Shown piece after piece: positions 42,044-42,630 of a stretch of DNA of 42,630 bases. The notes under the pieces are model-generated. The model saw nothing but the letters and a program-made list of their open reading frames with translations. It was not told the origin of the DNA and did not search any database. The position numbers and the translations under genes are program-made. The DNA is taken from NCBI GenBank assembly GCA_050331575.1, contig JBHJGS010000010.1, positions 1 to 42,630 on the forward strand, given 5' to 3'. The first letter of the stretch is position 1. Every line of letters starts with the position of its first letter. This DNA comes from JBHJGS01 sp050331575. Its GTDB lineage: Bacteria > Pseudomonadota > Alphaproteobacteria > Sphingomonadales > Rhodothalassiaceae.

Positions 42044-42084
42044 GGCCGGCGCTGCCCGGCTAGAATCTGTCCGGGGCGCCGGCC
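42044..42084 (+). promoter_or_regulatory. Strong hairpin upstream of the Sel1-like gene
   Basis: GGCCGGCGC (42044-42052) pairs with GCGCCGGCC (42076-42084), and CCCGG/CCGGG continue the stem after a two-base bulge: 14 base pairs with an 11-base loop. It follows the kinase gene by about 70 bases and precedes the GAAGGAGG of the next gene. It may terminate the kinase transcript or act in the leader. Confidence 0.45.
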
Positions 42085-42106
42085 GTCGATCGCGAAGGAG
42101 GCGAAG

Positions 42107-42394
42107 ATGGCACGGCATGATGCGGCCACGCAAAGTCGGTTAGCCCGGACCTTGGCTCTGGCCGAAGCAGGGCGGCCCCAGGCGCTGTATGAATTGGGGC
42201 TGGCTTATGCCCGCCAGCCCGACCTGGTCGAAGCGCACAAATGGCTCAATCTGGCGGCGTTGACCGGCCTGTCCGAGGCGGAACTGGACCGCGCGGAAGT
42301 GGCCACGGAAATGTCGCATGCCCAGGTCGAAGAGGCCCAACGCCAGGCGCGCGCCTGGTTGGATGGTCATCCCCGGCTGCGGCATGACATTTAA
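42107..42394 (+). CDS. Sel1-like repeat protein, short
   Basis: A 95-residue protein with one clear Sel1/TPR-like helix pair (ALYELGLAYA...LVEAHKWLNLAALTG) and a further helix ending QARAWLDGH, the usual end of Sel1-type repeats (EA-KW-NLAA; E-AQ-RA-W). There is no signal peptide. GAAGGAGG lies just upstream of the ATG. Such single-repeat proteins are common in alphaproteobacteria and have no set function; protein-protein contacts are likely. Confidence 0.75.
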   Translation: MARHDAATQSRLARTLALAEAGRPQALYELGLAYARQPDLVEAHKWLNLAALTGLSEAELDRAEVATEMSHAQVEEAQRQARAWLDGHPRLRHDI

Positions 42395-42411
42395 GTGACG
42401 CTTTCCTTGCG

Positions 42412-42440
42412 TTGACGCCTTAGCGCCCGGCTGCTATTCC
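42412..42440 (+). promoter_or_regulatory. Promoter of tRNA-Ser
   Basis: TTGACG (42412-42417) and TATTCC (42435-42440) are separated by 17 bases and end 7 bases before the tRNA 5' end, the spacing expected for a stable-RNA promoter. Confidence 0.55.
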
Positions 42441-42447
42441 CAGCAGC

Positions 42448-42537
42448 GGAGAGGTGGCCGAGTGGCTTAAGGCGCTCGCCTGCTAAGCGAGTTGGGGGGA
42501 GACCCCCTCGCGGGTTCGAATCCCGTCCTCTCCGCCA
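42448..42537 (+). tRNA. tRNA-Ser(GCU)
   Basis: A 90-base tRNA with a 7-bp acceptor stem (GGAGAGG with CCTCTCC), G discriminator and encoded CCA. The anticodon stem CTCGC/GCGAG holds loop CTGCTAA with anticodon GCT (42482-42484). It has a long class II variable arm (GGGGG/CCCCC) and a T-arm with GGTTCGAATCC. It decodes AGC/AGU serine codons. Confidence 0.97.
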
Positions 42538-42539
42538 TT

Positions 42540-42587
42540 GCCAATCGCGAGCGATTGGCGGGACAATCAACGGGTGATTGCCCCGCC
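42540..42587 (+). terminator. Overlapping hairpins after tRNA-Ser
   Basis: GCCAATCGC (42540-42548) pairs with GCGATTGGC (42551-42559). Overlapping it, GGCGGG-A-CAATCA (42557-42569) pairs with TGATTG-C-CCCGCC (42575-42587). The two stems share 42557-42559, so they are partly exclusive. Either could end the tRNA transcript. Confidence 0.55.
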
Positions 42588-42630
42588 ACCGCGTAGAGCA
42601 ACTATATCAAGTCCAAAGCCTGTGCCTGCA

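Noticed and set aside
1..42630. CRISPR array, prophage or other defence system
   Set aside because: No regularly spaced repeats, no cas genes, no phage structural or integrase genes; the only mobile element seen is IS66. The tRNA-Ser is not followed by an integrase within the window.

Overview
The window is GC-rich DNA from an alphaproteobacterium, most likely a purple (bacteriochlorophyll-containing) one. The evidence is the gene pairing dapA-smpB and fabI-aroC, alphaproteobacterial-type signalling genes, the high GC content, and above all a beta/alpha pair of light-harvesting antenna genes at 33915-34323. I cannot name the genus. The first 98 bases are an almost pure G/C, poly-C-rich stretch that looks like a contig end or assembly problem.

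Layout. 99-7435: an MsbA-type ABC exporter, a convergent lytic transglycosylase, then dapA, smpB, a ferredoxin/flavodoxin-NADP reductase and a SapC-family gene. 7432-12423 (minus strand): a co-directional block of DnaJ-like co-chaperone, YihY/BrkB membrane protein, fabI, aroC and a PAS-GGDEF diguanylate cyclase. 12522-15327 (plus): pdxH, a cation diffusion facilitator, an ArsC/Spx-like protein and a PhzF-like protein. 15341-22051 (minus): an FtsX/MacB-type permease, a kelch-repeat lipoprotein and an HxlR regulator, then uspA-uup. 22198-24534 (plus): a PepSY-like periplasmic protein, a response regulator and a histidine kinase (PhoPQ type). 24604-30087: a membrane-anchored type-I periplasmic-binding-like receptor of unknown role, a TonB-dependent haem/haemoglobin-type receptor and, divergent from it, a DUF6607-like lipoprotein, with Fur-like palindromes between the last two.

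30162-34897: a small secreted protein, gatB, an agmatinase-type ureohydrolase, the orphan antenna pair and a small four-helix membrane protein. 34975-37487: an intact IS66-family element with tnpA, tnpB and tnpC and matching terminal repeats. 37661-42630: a DUF6702-like protein and an M1 metallopeptidase (overlapping), a soluble CBS-histidine kinase, a Sel1-like protein and tRNA-Ser(GCU).

Points of interest. The antenna pair stands alone: no reaction-centre (pufLM), pucC or bch gene lies in the window. Its alpha chain is only 47 residues and has no Trp after the chlorophyll-binding His, so it may form an accessory, spectrally shifted complex. A palindromic AGAGCA-ended intergenic repeat occurs in at least three copies plus one degenerate one. 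Other targets are the unusual receptor at 24604-26559, a direct repeat with 11-bp phase at the PhoPQ-like operon promoter, and a CBS module of the kind I associate with GGDEF proteins joined here to a histidine kinase.
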